Of a stretch of DNA of 64,000 nt, positions 35,721-48,599 are shown piece after piece (the stretch's first letter is position 1; every line of letters begins with the position of its first letter). This DNA is from Alitta virens (lineage: Eukaryota > Annelida > Polychaeta > Phyllodocida > Nereididae). The translations under genes and the position numbers were made by a program. A model generated the notes under the pieces. The model did no database searches, had not been told where the DNA came from, and saw nothing but the letters and a program-made list of their open reading frames with translations. Location of the stretch: positions 31,349,720 through 31,413,719 of the forward strand of contig OW028585.1 of assembly GCA_932294295.1 (NCBI GenBank), given 5' to 3'.

Positions 35721-35779
35721 TGAGAGTTATAATGAAGAGGGAGAAAAATGATTGTTGTGACTGAAGACTAGTAGAAACA

Positions 35780-38700
35780 GCACCCTATGATCTTACTATG
35801 AGGAACTGTGCAGATCTTCCTTGAGCTACTGCTTCACTCCACCCAGTTTTAAATTAATACTTGGCTATTGATGCAAGGAAAACTGTATTGGCTGCACACT
35901 GGGCGCATACTCTCCAGGGAGTTGAGAAAGGCTCAAGCTAGAACAGGCCTGCCAATGGTGTCAATTGTAATTTTGGCTTGATATCTGAGAGACGGAGATA
36001 CATAATTTTATCAACTTTACATGTTGATTCAAAGTTTTCAATGGATATACTACTTTGATATAATATGGGAAAAAAATCCAATGTCATAAAGTTTTGAATA
36101 TTTTCCACCAATAGTGGCCTTTAAATTATGAAGTCAACAAGGGCACAGGGGAACATGCCTCCTTGCCTATTTTTTGCCTTGTTTCCAATATATATTTATA
36201 TTAAATGCCAAACAATGATTTCCGCCATCTAATCATTTTCCATGAACACATTCCATTTTTTCGTATATTATCTTCATTCAAGGTTATTATCCTGTTCGGG
36301 AAATCAGTATCATGTAGTTCTTATATGCACATGTCTACTTTCTCTCTAGTTTTCTTTTTTCTTTCATTCTGTAGTTTTTTCCATTTTTCCTTTCTTTCTG
36401 TATTTTATTTATTTTTATTTGCCATGGCTGCCACACGATTAACATGTTTGTTTTCACTTACTGTGTCATCCATTTCATCGTGTTGATATCATAATACTAC
36501 AGCATCCCACACATAATCATAATGGTGGTTGCCATGGCAAAATGTATTTTTGACAAAGTGGCAAAAATCAGCAAACATTATCTATGCCTGCTTGCTCAGC
36601 AGATTCCTTACATAATTCTTACATAATATAAGATTTATCAACAATATAAACAGTTTAACAGCAGTGTTTGATCAGAAGTGGGAGAAGGCTATATATAGAT
36701 TCAGGAATGTTGAATTCATATTGACTTTGCAACAAAATCAAACAAACACATATAAGCACAAGGTGTCCATCATTACAGTGCATAATTGTATATGGTCTCA
36801 ATGCTATGGTACAGTACTGGTCAGAATTATATATATGCAAATAAGCCAAGTTTCTATGCTACATATATTACTTCCCGTATTATACATTTATTTCATACAT
36901 ATATTAACTGGTCGAGGGCACTAGTAAATTTTACTTGACCCTCAGGAGTGATAGTTGCCTCCATAGTGGCAACTATCACTAATGAAATAGTGTCCCCAGG
37001 GCGATAGTATTTTCCAAGCAATGTCATGTGGCGTTGTTTCAGCCAATCAAAGCTCATCAGACAGGTCTTTCAATGTTTTTATAACGTGTATTTTCTTGCA
37101 CACTCCATGGCATTTCAGGAAAGCAATTATCACTCTCTTGGGGGTATGGACACTGCACATTTTCAGAACGTGCATCATTTACAGTCTGTAATTGATTCAC
37201 ATCCAACATTTTAGAAGTCAGTATTTGTTCTTTTAAATCATTTCTGTCATGGACTTTATTTGAACATGTAACATTGAAATAATTAAGTTCAAGTGGTTGG
37301 TTTGGGCTTTACGTCAGCTTATTAGGACAGGCAGGAACCATGGCATTAAGATGATGGATGACACAGCCATCCATCTTAGAATTATGTTCAAGTAGAATGA
37401 AGATAACATATTAGGAAGAAAAAAACGAGAAAGATTAAGAAATATGAAGAAAGAGAAAACAAACTATTAATAATAAATCATACATTTTCATGAAAGCATT
37501 TGATCATCATTTTACCCTCAAAGATGAATATTGATAATATTTCCAATACAAGCTTCTGAGAATTAAAGAATTAAAATTATATTAGTACTAGAAAGTACCC
37601 CCCCCCCCCCCCACCCCTATTTCTTTTTCAGCAACTCACCTCCCCCACCCCCCACAATTTCATTTATAGATCATTTTAACATTGCACAATTTCCTCTGTG
37701 TTTCTCACATTTCTGGTTGTTCAGTATTAATGGGTTCCTCCTCTATGAGTCATGAGTTGCAAGATTTAGGTCATACAGGCAATGCAGGAACTACACTATA
37801 ATTTCAAAGTTGATATACCAAAATAAGAATGGATGATGAGTCAGTGTTTCAAAGAAAATTTGCACCAAACAAAAGTAATACTAAAAAGCTCGAAGGGGGG
37901 GGGGGGGCAATGGATATTGGCAGTTTTATAAATATCCCTTGCATCAAGTAATGATGAGATGACCATGTTACACATTTGAAAAATCCTACACAAATACATT
38001 ACAAATTTCAGCTTTAATATCAGATCCTGGCCTGCGGTGTTGATTGCTCTGGTACTATAGTGTCCCTAGTAGGCGTCCATTTGTCTTCCAGTCATATTCA
38101 TGATAAATATAGTTGGGAACAGCACATGGACAGAAATGTTATTGATTTATCAAACCCAAACTTCAAAACCCTTAAAAACCCTCTCAGTAGTAATAACTAA
38201 GTTTATCTTTCGAATTACAGTATGTCGCCTTCTTGCCAACATTAGCTAACATTTTGTCAAGGTTACAGAGACGCATCAAAAATGACATGTGACAGTATAG
38301 TTAATTCCTTCACAAAAGTTTTTGTACCAGCTAAAAAATGCATAAGGTTTGACTTGTTGATAACATTTCTGTCAATTTTGTGCTGCTCCATGACATTTAG
38401 AGAAAAGTTTGACGGAAAAACAGGTGAATATTTATTTTTAATTTTAGTAGGATTCAAAATAAATGTCCCCTGTTTCTCATATTATCCTACCATGATATGT
38501 TTTGGCATTATGTCAGATAAAAACGGTGTCATATGTGACATAACAGCATGCCAACAAGTGTTGTTATATGTTTAATATTAAAGTAATTGCATCATTTACT
38601 TCAGATTCCCTTCAACCACGGGCTCTTCCTATTTTAGATAATGGGATGTTGGTATCAAACAACAAAGCACTGGTGTGAGCTCTTAAGTACCTTACCCAAT

Positions 38701-38935
38701 TTTCAAAGCTGGATACGCCCATGAAGTTGAGAAAGATTCTGGTTGGGCCAACCAATATATTTAGTGATATCAGACTATGAACGACCAACTCTGATTTAAA
38801 TCTGTACAAATTATAACCAGGGACAGACCCAATAGAAACTATCCATCGCAATAGATCTAACAATTGCATGATCTATTCATGATCATAGGTGGCGTTGTGG
38901 TTTATGACACACATCAGTGCCACCTAGGGAGTTAT
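35780..38935. repeat. Duplicated block A, copy 1
   Basis: Colinear with 58330-60960 (very similar), and its last third with 45030-46390. It begins with a headless SINE (GCAGATCTTCCTTGAGCTAC). The open frames inside (e.g. 36205-36486, 38282-38575) are not kept in all copies. Ends with TAGGTGGCGTTGTGGTTTAT. Confidence 0.75.
37299..37382 (-). mobile_element. SINE-1 internal fragment
   Basis: GGGCTTTACGTCAGCTTATTA…GCCATCCATCTTA without a tRNA head; same insertion at 59816-59898. Confidence 0.6.
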
Positions 38936-38939
38936 TTTT

Positions 38940-39900
38940 TAATCCTGGAAAATAACACATTTGCACATCATTTGGATATAAAATTATCAAAATTGAGCAT
39001 TTGAATGATCATAAAAATATAGCTTGTCATCCTAGTTCTTGGTATTCTTTAATAATTGAATTGTACAAGGCCTTGTTCTGGGCAAGAATTTTATAAGAAC
39101 TAAAAATACCTAGTGAGTTGATTTTACATTGCTAGATGGGTATTTCATCTTTTTGCCCAGATATTTTTTTTTTTGTGGATTTTTTATATAGCGGATTGAT
39201 TTAGGTATATGAAGATCAAGCACAACAAAAGAAAAAAAATATAAAAACATTTAATTTACAATATACATGCATTGCAACAAAAAAAGCATTTAAAGAGAAA
39301 ACGAATGGTTAAATCAGTTTTTCTTTTAAGGAAAGCATTTAATTTAAAATACTTTACATCAAAACTTTACATCAATATTCAAATGCATGCAGGTTCCTTA
39401 TTGTTACGAGAACTTACAATATATTAATTATATCAATATTCATTTATAGAAACTAATAACACTATACTTAGACAAAATGAGAATGAAGGAAAATATTTAA
39501 ATCAAAAGCAATAAACAAATGAACACACAAAGGAATATTTATGTAATTATTCTTATCATGGAATCAACTGAAAATGCCAAAGTCTAATAGGTTGAATAAC
39601 TTCCTAAGAATGATTATCAAGGTCATAGTCTAAGTGGTACCAGCATGAAGCCTTAAAATCATAGAAATGTCTCATAACTATTTAGTGCATTGCTATTATT
39701 GGTGGTAGTAGTAGTATAGGGTACAGAAACAGAATGTTATAGGACCTCCTCAATTGGTTCCTTTGGCTGATTTGCTAAAGTATTTCCAGTAGAAGTAGGT
39801 GTAGTTGTTCAACTGAGAATTGTTTTCAAACTAATAAAAAAGTCAAATTGTTTTAATGCTTCAATGCAAACATAAAATATAAAACTATTCAAATTGCATT
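38940..39900. other. AT-rich stretch downstream of gene B
   Basis: No repeat family or gene recognised; A-rich with GGTGGTAGTAGTAGTA near 39700. Confidence 0.4.
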
Positions 39901-40023
39901 ACAGATTATTATCAATATGACACTTGTTGCTTCCCCTACAACTTACTGCAGAGGAATAAAACAAAATTGTTTTTATGCAAAGTTTGGACAAGCTGTAAAG
40001 CGCATATGTTTAGAACTTTCTTA

Positions 40024-40304
40024 TCAATGCCATTTTTTGCCAATGACATGTTGCAACATATCAAACATGTGTTGTAGAATAGCACGCTCAATTTTAAAAC
40101 GAACTGTGATGCCTTTTCTTTCGCAACTCTTGGCATCAGTCTGCGTCAGGAAAATGTGTTCAATGACAAAATCTCCCTCCATTAACCACACGCTCATCAA
40201 TTGGTCCCATAGTTCCCTGTTCGCGTTAGAATGTAATTGTCGTCTTCTCAACGATTCATGATTGAATAAACTTTGCCAGCTTCTATTCGGAAGGTGTTGA
40301 TATC
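40024..40304 (-). pseudogene. Gene B coding exon 3 with 1-nt deletion (frameshift)
   Basis: Acceptor AATTTTCAG|GATATC. 281 nt against 291 in A and C: 9 nt from a C-terminus three residues shorter, plus one missing base near 40252, where the aligned GTG codon of gene A is reduced to CG. Before it: DINTFRIEAGKVYSIMN. After it, in the shifted frame: ELWDQLMSVWLMEGDFVIEH, SCERK and LQHMFDMLQHV, all aligning to gene A without gaps. The downstream part still looks protein-like, so the lesion is recent or artefactual. Confidence 0.68.
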
Positions 40305-43217
40305 CTGAAAATTACAATTAGAAAGTACAGTTCAAGAATTCTTATTTTGTAGATGATGTGTGGACTTACTACACTATTTATAGCTACGATGTATTCAGTG
40401 CAATTTAGACAATATTTTGTCAGAAAAAAAAATGGTGTTCAATACTTGGTTTAACAAAAAAAGTAATTCATATGCTGTTGAGGTTTGTTAGTGAGGTGGT
40501 TGTAATAGTGTGGTGATCTTAAAATGACACAATTATACCATACCTTGATTTCTTCTAAAGAAAGGAGACCAGGACAGCGTGGAATTTTGGCCAAGTTTGG
40601 CCATGGAGTGCGACGAGTTTCTTTCTGAAATAAACAAATAAAATATAATCTTTAGAACCTCGCCATTAAAACCACCCTCGGTGTAAATTTTATGGGTAGG
40701 CTATGAATTGCAAGATGTTTTTAATACAGAGGTAAAATACAATGGAAAGAAAACCTGTTTATTTTTACCTTATTTTTATGGAAATATATTATATCTTCAA
40801 TGGGAATTATCTTACAATGAAAAATACTTAGTAAATGACAGTTCATAGCTATGCATATTAATGTATTTTTATCTATTTGTTCATTTTACTGTTTTTTTAT
40901 ATCATTCCATTGATATATTTTCTAATACAAAGTGACTGATTGTCTTAATGATGATCACTAAAAAATAACTTGTGTTGATCATAGTATTTGTGACAGTATA
41001 TAGCATATTTGTATATTACCATGCAAGTTTGATGAAATGTTTCCATCACCCATGAAACTATATTCTGGACATTAATGTCAAATCAACAGTATGGATCCTT
41101 GTCGTTATCGAATGAATCTGTTTGATGCATGTGGATTATTAAATATATTCTCCAGGAAGCTTTACACAGTAACAATGCCAGGGAAAAGGATAAATATTTT
41201 ACATTGTAGCATATTTAGACACCAATTGACGACTTCACCAAAAAAAAAAACTAAAGAAAAAAAAACCACGAACAAGAAATTACCTAAACCTTGTAACAGT
41301 TTTGCAAAGAAATTACCAAAAAATAAAAATAAAAGACTGGTAAACGCTTATTGTTTTTGAGTGACTTTTTAACTTTTTCAATTATTATTGGTTTGATTTC
41401 TAAAACTAGATAAGTTTTCACTATGAGTGTAGCATTTAATCAAGAGTAAAACATATATTATCAAAATTTGAGATATATTTTTGCTTTAGAAAAAATAAGT
41501 TTTGGTTCTGAAAATAATGAGAGACATAGAGTGACCCTGTGCTAAATATCTCTTAAGAGTAGTCAGCCAAACCAGTGCCAATTTGTTTGTACTGTTTTAA
41601 TGACACTTTAAACATTTTGAGTCTATCTAGAATGACTATCATGTTAGTGATGTTGCTTAATTGGTGCTTTGAGCCACTTTAGGAATGACATATGATAAAT
41701 ATATAGGGGATTCCCCTACACAGTCACATCAAAATAACCAGATGGTTGTCTGTATGACATACTTTTTTTTCTCACACTATTCTAGTACTGAGTTCTTTAA
41801 TACTTCTACCAGCAATTTTAGTTGTAAAGTGTGCATTAAATGAGTCTGTTATTCAACAATATTCAATATTCAAGATGCTAAATTTTTCCATATCATAAAG
41901 TTAAACACCATATATTGAATTGTCTCCAATACTTGGCAGATATTACTTACATAGGTGGAGGTACTGTACTATTATGAATATTATTCTCATAAAATGTTCT
42001 TCAAACTTACCGCTACTTCTAACAAGTTGTTTATCTTGGGAATGACATCATTTACATCCAAATTCATCAAGTAGTTCTGGAGCTGAAAAACCATGTTGTT
42101 ATCAACTTCTTCACTTAATTCGTCAAACTGGTTATTCAGCGTAGCCTTTTCTTCCCCTGATGAAAAACCAATTGTTCTTGTGCCTTCACTTGGTCGTGCT
42201 TCACTGTTTTCAGATGGTGGTATATTGCTAATTTCAGTTGGTGCACCACTTAGTGGTGTTAGGATGATTTCAGCTGGTGGTGTGTGTCTGATTTCTATTG
42301 GTTGTTTTCCATTGATTTCAGTTGGTGCTGCTTCATTTGTTTCTATTGGTGGTGTTTCACTGCTTTCAATTGGTATTTTACCAATTTCAGTTGTTGCTTC
42401 ATTGTTTTCCATTGATGTACTGCTGACTTCAGTTGGTGCTGTTTCATTTATCCCAGTTGGTGTTCCACTGCTTTTAGTTGGTGTTAGACTGATTTCAGTT
42501 GGTGTTAGACTGATTTCAGTTGGTATTCCACTGATTTCGGTTGGTGTTCTACTGATTTCGGTTGGTGTTAGACTGATTTCAGTTGGTGTTCCACTGATTT
42601 CAGTTGGTGTTCCCCTGATTTCATTTGGTGTGCCGCTGATTTCAGTTGGTGTTAGACTGATTTCAGTTGGTGTTCCACTGATTTCGGTTGGTGTGCCACT
42701 GAGTTCAGTTGGTGTTAGACTGATTTCAGTTGGTGTTCCACTGATTTCAGTTGGTGTTCCCCTGATTTCATTTGGTGTGCCACTGATTTCAGTTGGTGTT
42801 AGACTGATTTCAGTTGGTGTTCCACTGATTTCGGTTGGTGTGCCACTGATTTCAGTTGGTGTTAGACTGATTTCAGTTGGTGTTCCACTGATTTCGGTTG
42901 GTGTGCCACTGATTTCAGTTGGTGTTAGACTGATTTCAGTTGGTATTCCACTGATTCCGGTTGGTGTGCCACTGATTTCGGTTGGTTTTACACTGGTTCC
43001 AGTTGATGTCTCATTGATTTCAATTTGTTTTGATGCTGTAACTCCAATTTTGATCGCTGGTTTTCCCTTGATATCAGGTGGTACTGCTCCACTAACTTCA
43101 AATAGTCCAGTTTCTTTGCCATGTCCGTTGGATAATATTGCCTTGGATTGAACGTAATTCGTCCAACACATTAAGACTGTCGGGAGAAAACACCATCCAA
43201 GTTTCATCTTGCCTTAC
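40024..43217 (-). CDS. Gene B: diverged paralogue of genes A and C, last exon frameshifted
   Basis: Seen: coding exon 1 43207-42011 (399 codons; donor GCG|GTAAGTTTG), exon 2 40624-40544 (27 codons), exon 3 from 40304. Signal peptide MKLGWCFLPTVLMCWTNYVQ followed by SKA. Residues of about 76-255 are about 25 near-perfect heptads TEISGTP/TEISLTP arranged in 21-residue triplets, followed by a degenerate Thr/Glu-rich stretch and NNMVFQLQNYLMNLDVNDV. Exon 2 keeps PWPNLA and CPGLLS. Exon 3 begins DINTFRIEAGKVYSIMNR and then hits TGA at 40250-40248. One base is missing relative to A and C, and the family frame resumes at about 40251 and runs to 40024. As read, the protein would be about 444 residues without most of the C-terminal domain. 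It may be a recent pseudogene, a truncated variant or an assembly error. Confidence 0.7.
40544..40624 (-). CDS. Gene B coding exon 2 (81 nt)
   Basis: 27 codons between CAG|AAAGAAACT and ATCAAG|GTATGG, phase 0. It encodes KETRRTPWPNLAKIPRCPGL and then LSLEEIK. Length and phase equal those of exon 2 in genes A and C; the cysteine is conserved. Confidence 0.75.
40625..42010 (-). other. Gene B intron between coding exons 1 and 2
   Basis: 1.39 kb, shorter than in A and C, without the SINE and with only one weak inverse minisatellite unit nearby (GAGGTGGTTGTAATAGTG at 40494, in the next intron). The 89-codon plus frame at 41091-41360 is A-rich and unconserved. Confidence 0.6.
42011..43207 (-). CDS. 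Gene B coding exon 1: signal peptide and heptad array
   Basis: Acceptor CTTTTCTAG|GTAAGGCAAG precedes the ATG by 10 nt. The 21-bp heptad unit is homogenised into a 63-bp higher-order unit (SGTP-SGTP-SLTP) between about 42450 and 42980, much more regular than in genes A and C. The opposite strand is open for 352 codons (42093-43151), a by-product of the 21-bp periodicity. Confidence 0.8.
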
Positions 43218-43803
43218 CTAGAAAAGACATAAAAACACAACAAATTCAAGACTTTGAAACTGCTACCCTATCCTGGATTTCGTACCCACTGGGACTTTAG
43301 TGGCACCACGTGCAAAAATCATCACACGCCTATCATTTTGCAAAAAATGGCATTTCACACAGACTAAGAAACATCTACAACAAAATTAATCACAATTTTA
43401 AAGCTCTAATTAGACAACATTTTATAGTACTATGATGACGATATGGCAAAAATCGCTACATCTCTGATAATAATTGCTTCACTGAAACATCTGAGTCAAT
43501 TATCACACATTTTTCATGATATCTTCGTATTTCAGACATCAAATGTGCACGTAAATCCATCAATTCAAATTTGAATTATTTCCATAATGTCAAATTATAA
43601 TGTAGCCCCTCAGAAGTGACATACAAAATGTCTTAGAGGAGTCTCCTTGTCTCTTTAGTAACGTTTTTGAAACTGACTAATTATTATATTAATCAAGAGT
43701 ATATGCAAACATGAATTGTCTAAAATAAATGAGATATTTAATCTTCTGAACCATGTATACAATCTAAATTATATTACGTTTGGTTATGAATTCATATACT
43801 TAC

Positions 43804-43860
43804 TGGGTAGGTGGTGTTAGATGTTCTGAATCTTCTACCAGAATGAATGTATTGCGTATA
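43804..43860 (-). other. Gene B probable 5' UTR exon (leader)
   Basis: The donor CCTACCCA|GTAAGTATATG matches the leader donors of A and C in position (about 0.6 kb upstream of the ATG) and sequence (GTAAGTATAT). No clear TATA at the equivalent distance. The 5' limit is a guess. Confidence 0.45.
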
Positions 43861-43889
43861 CACATGGCCGAGATTTGGCTATGACTAAC

Positions 43890-43945
43890 CATGGAAAAAA
43901 ACCATGGAAAAAAACCATGGAAAAAAACCAAGGGAAAATGCAGAA
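43890..43945. repeat. Short tandem repeat ACCATGGAAAAAA
   Basis: Four units upstream of the gene B leader. 43950-45000 beyond it shows no gene. Confidence 0.7.
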
Positions 43946-45029
43946 ACATCCTTAACCAGCCATGGCTAAAATAATTATTATATTATGATAAAAGTATCAG
44001 ACCAACCATTGCTAAAATTAATTATTCTATCAGATATTATTTTGCCGGATCAGCGCATAACTTATTTTGATGACAAGGATGTTAATTATTATTAGACGCT
44101 AAATTTGCATTGTTTTATGTTCTTAGTTCCTAGTTTTCTATATTTGAAAAACAAAACTACCAAAAAACAACCATGTGAAAATGTTCATGATCTTGTATTT
44201 GTGCCACTGTATCAGCCTTGCTTTAAGACCATGTCATCTGTAAGACATTTAAGTATGCATAGTTTTTCTTTTCTTTTTTAATTGTTCCAATTCATAATAT
44301 TGCCTTGCATAGTCTTGCAACAGCTCCTTAACATTTATCAATCTTCACATCACATCAAAAACTCCCTAACTACGCTGCCTCCCTTCCACTGACCTACATA
44401 ATGTTAAATTACTAAGCTATCATACAAGTAACAACTGAACATAATTCATAATAGTGTTACAAATGTAAAATATTGGCAATCCTTTATTAGGCACCTACCA
44501 GTTACATTTTCATCTCACAGACATTTAAACTTTCCATAGATACATTTCTGATGTTAACACTTCAGCATTTTGATAGCATTTGAATTATACAAAAACATAT
44601 CTAGCATTGACAATTATAGTATCATAAAAGCTCTGATAACTACACTCAAAGCAAACATCCGCATCCTAAGCCCTCTGTTCTGGGAGCAACAAACACTGTA
44701 CACACAAAGCTGTTTGCAACACTTGAATCTACTACATTCATATGACAACTAGGTTATGCAAAAAACCATACATAACATCGACAATTTTATCAACATTTTG
44801 GATTATCATATAATAAGCAATCTGATATATACAATTTTGACTTGAGAACAATTACAATTATTGACATCCCCCAAGCAATACAATCTTTACAATGGTCTGA
44901 ATAACTCAGTGACCTTGACCTTGAGAGATCATACAAACCCATCAGTACCTGTATAAACCTCTTGTACAATATAATAATAATGATGTTGGCTGTGGAACTT
45001 TTTATGATAAATCGTTAATTTTCAAAAAC

Positions 45030-46390
45030 ATAAACATAATTAGTGTTTCTAGAATGTATTCCCCCCACCCCTTCATATTTTTCAGCAACTAGCACCCCAC
45101 CCCCCACAAAATCATTGATATATCATTTAGCATTGCACAATTTCCTGTGTGCTTCTCACATATCTGGTTGTTCAGTATTAATGAGCTCCTCTTTTATGAC
45201 TCATGAGTTGCAAAATTTAGGTCATACAGGCAACACAGGAACTAGGCTATAATTTCAAAGTTGATATACCAAAATAAGAATGGATGATGAGTCAGTGTTT
45301 CAAAGAAAACACAAATTTGGACCAATGTACATTAGCAGTTTTAGAAATATCCCTTGCATCAAGTAATGATGAAATGACCATGTTACACATTTGAAAAGTC
45401 CTACACAAATACATTACACATTTCAGCTTTAATATCAGTTCCTGGCATGCGGTGTTGATTACTATGGTAGTATAGTGTCCATAATAAATCTCCATTTGTT
45501 TTCCAGTCATATTCATTACAAATATAGTTGGGAACAGCACAAGGACAGAAATGTTATTGATCAATCAAACCCCAACTTCAAAACCCTTAAAAGCCCCTCT
45601 CAGTAGTAATAACTAAGTTTTTCTTTCGCATTACAGTTTTTTGCCTTCTTGCCAACATTAGCTAACATTTTGTCATGGTCACAGAGACGCAGCTTAAATA
45701 ACATGTGACAGTATAACAAACTTAAGTTAATTGTTTCACAGAAGTGTTTGTATTAGCTAGAAAATACATAGGGTTTGACTTGTTGATAACATTTCTGTCA
45801 ATTTTGTGCTGCTCCATGACATTTATGGAAAAGTATGACTGAAAAACAGGTGGATATTTATTTTTAATTCTAGTAGGATTCAAAATAAATGTCCCCTGTT
45901 TCTCATATTATCCTACCATGATATGTTTTGGCAATATGTCAGATAAAAACATTGTCATATGTGACATAACAGCATGCCAACAAGTGTTTGCATGTCTTTC
46001 TTTCTTACATTTATGTATATTTTTAATATTAAAGTAATTGCATCATTTACTTCAGATCCCATTCAACCATTGTCTCATCCTTCTTTAGATAATGGGATGT
46101 TGGTATCAAGCAACAAAGCACTGGTGTGAGCTCTTAAGCCCATGTACCTTACCCAATTTTCAAGGCTCCCATGACTATGAACGACCAACTCTGATTTAAA
46201 TCTGTAAAAATTATAAACAGAGACAGACCCAATAGAAACTATCTATCATAATAGATCTAACAATTGCATAATCTATTCATGATCATAGGTGTCGTTGTGA
46301 TATATGACACACATCAGTGCCACCTAGTGAATTACTTCTTAATCCTGGAAAAAAACACATTTACACATCATTTGGATATAAATGTTTGAA
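45030..46390. repeat. Duplicated block A, copy 2 (partial)
   Basis: Corresponds to about 37590-38935 of copy 1 (CAAGTAATGATGA(A/G)ATGACCAT, GACTTGTTGATAACATTTCT). More diverged than copies 1 and 3. Confidence 0.7.
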
Positions 46391-46795
46391 TTATAACACG
46401 TATTTTGTTTTGCAGCCAATGTCTTTTTTTTTTTGGTAAGGCAGCACCAGTGGCCTACCTCTGTTTGTGAAAATTTAGTTATTGCACACCAACCACTCCT
46501 AGTGATGCTCTAATTTAATCTAATCATGTTTATCATGAAAAGCATCTCAAAACCAGCTAAAGTGACACCACTTTACTATACTTCAAGAGACGGATTGTTT
46601 TTTAACCCTCAGCGAAGGAAGATCAAAAAAGGTTTTTGTTATCATCAATGTCCGTCCGACGGTGGGAGGGCGGGTGGTCGGGCAGGTGGGTGTAACACTT
46701 TCGTTTCCTGAGCATAACGCTAACACTAATGCACTTACCCAACAAAATGTTGTACAGTAATACTCTATATGGCATTGTGGTGCCTTTTGATAGTG

Positions 46796-47130
46796 TTATA
46801 ATATTTTTTCAATCGAATAATTTTTAACATACCTGGCAAAAGCGCCCAAGCTGTGGGCGTTGATTCTACTCCTGACTATCAATGGACAATTGTTGTATAC
46901 TATTGGTACACAATATCTTATACTATTTCTTGTAAAGGTATGTTTTAAATTTGGAATTTTTAAAGTTACCATTGTTTCTTGTTTGAAAGTAATGGTTATC
47001 TGAGAATTTGACAAAAATGTAATCAAAATATTTTGGCAATTTGCGGTTCTCAAGTTTATAAGAGAATTTGAGGTCATGCAGTGCACAAATGTGTGCTGCT
47101 TGTCTTAAGCTTAGGTTATATACCACCAGG
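46796..47130 (-). mobile_element. LINE RT C-terminal tail (block B copy 3)
   Basis: Minus strand: LRQAAHICALHDLKFSYKLE, KYFDYIFVKFSDNHYFQTRN, then a frame change and SIRYCVPIVYN…GAFARYVKNYSIEKIL. The motif order (…LHDLKF…TR…) is that of LINE C-termini. Homologous to 61380-61705. Confidence 0.6.
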
Positions 47131-47219
47131 GGTCAGCATTGAAAACTAAATTCTGATTCATTTGTCTCAATTATAACGAAACTTTCTGTGTATTATTAAG
47201 ATGCTTGGAGATAAAGCTC

Positions 47220-47306
47220 AATCAATCAATCAAGTGTTGACTTAATGTAATGCAACAAAGGAAAAGAGGCATTACAAAAAATCAACACTTGACTGATTTA
47301 TTGAGT
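47220..47306. mobile_element. Small hairpin element
   Basis: TCAATCAAGTGTTGACTT … AATCAACACTTGACTGA, with inner TAATGCAAC / GCATTA. Also at 61797-61886. Confidence 0.5.
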
Positions 47307-48145
47307 TTTATTTATACTGTGGAATTATGATCTTGAGCGTCCAACAGAGTCTTTTCACTGAGCAGCACTGAGTTCAGCAAGAAATAAGTCCTTCCCCTCC
47401 TCTTATTACTCTTTTTGCTTTTCAGACATAGAAGATAATCACTGACTTATTAAAAAAATAGAACTTTCTCAGAAAAGTAACAAAAATCTACTGAATGATA
47501 AGGTGTCAAATATACATTAAAATGCACTAAAAATACTGCTGCTAGGATGCATTTTGCTTCAGCCAATCACAGCCAAGGGCAGCCAATATAATTGCAATAT
47601 TCTGTCATAGCCACCTGGAGGAAATATAGAGAACCTTCCGTGAGAATCCACTATTATCAAATGCAGATAGCCGATGATAATCTGGCAATAAATCATTGTT
47701 AAGTTTGAAAATAGATTTAAATTATTTAATTTGAAAATTTGGGTTGTCTTTTCAAGGTTTTCATATGTAGTGTCTTACAAAGATGACTAAACAATAAGTA
47801 GCTTAAAACGGCTAAAGTTACCCACCTACAGATGTGCCTTTATCCACTCATATGATAAGAAACAAAATGTATACTTAAACACATGCGAAAATGTCAGAAC
47901 TGTAGCATCCTGGTGCCCAACTTGGTCACAAGGGGGAGTGCAAGGCGGGGGTGCTCAGTGCTCCCCCAATATTGATCTAATAATCTAAAAATAAACTGGG
48001 CCGTCATTGGGCTAATAATCCAATTAAATTTCGTCCATTTGACGAATAGTATTGTACATATATGCATATATGTGTAATTTAGATGTATATCCTTCAAATT
48101 GTACATAGAAATTGCATATATATGACTAATGTGCATTTTGTTTTG

Positions 48146-48271
48146 CAGCCAATGTCATTCGTCTGTTGTTGGTCAGGCAACACCAGCGGCCTACCTCTGT
48201 TTATAGCTACACTCTTTTTGTGCAAATTGAGTTATTGCACACCAACCGCTCCATGTGAGATCGGGACATAG
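48146..48271 (+). other. Candidate conserved mini-exon (block B copy 3)
   Basis: Same acceptor-like tract and frame as 21302-21427, with Ser to Asn and Phe to Leu changes; stop conserved. Confidence 0.3.
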
Positions 48272-48599
48272 TAATGCTATAATCGAATCTAATCATGTTT
48301 ATCATGAAAAGCATCTCAAAACTGTCTAAAGTGACACCAATTTACTGTAATTCAAGAGACAGAGTTAATTGTTTTTTTGTATCAACTTTTCATCTCATAG
48401 ATTATTTTATCTATTCCATATTATTTTGTAGTATTCAATTAGATGATAATATAATAGAAGTATGTAGCAGTTTTAGAATATCACTGGAATATAATATTTC
48501 AGCAAAAATTTTAAGATATCATGGTTATCTTTCTTTTTTGTTTCTTTTTTTTAAAGCCTCACATGAGTTAGTTTCACTCCAGCTGTCTGGTTTCTAAGA

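Noticed and set aside
36205..36486. 93-codon plus-strand frame in block A (also at 58672-58983)
   Set aside because: Phe/Ser-rich reading of a T-rich tract; a frame shift between the two copies changes its end, so it is not constrained as coding.
38282..38575. 97-codon plus-strand frame in block A
   Set aside because: Not open in block A copy 2 and deleted from copy 3.
42093..43151. Long plus-strand open frame (352 codons) opposite gene B exon 1; similar frames opposite genes A and C
   Set aside because: The 21-bp coding repeat (TEISGTP) reads as a repetitive hydrophobic GVPLISV pattern on the other strand; no signal peptide, splice sites or independent conservation support it.
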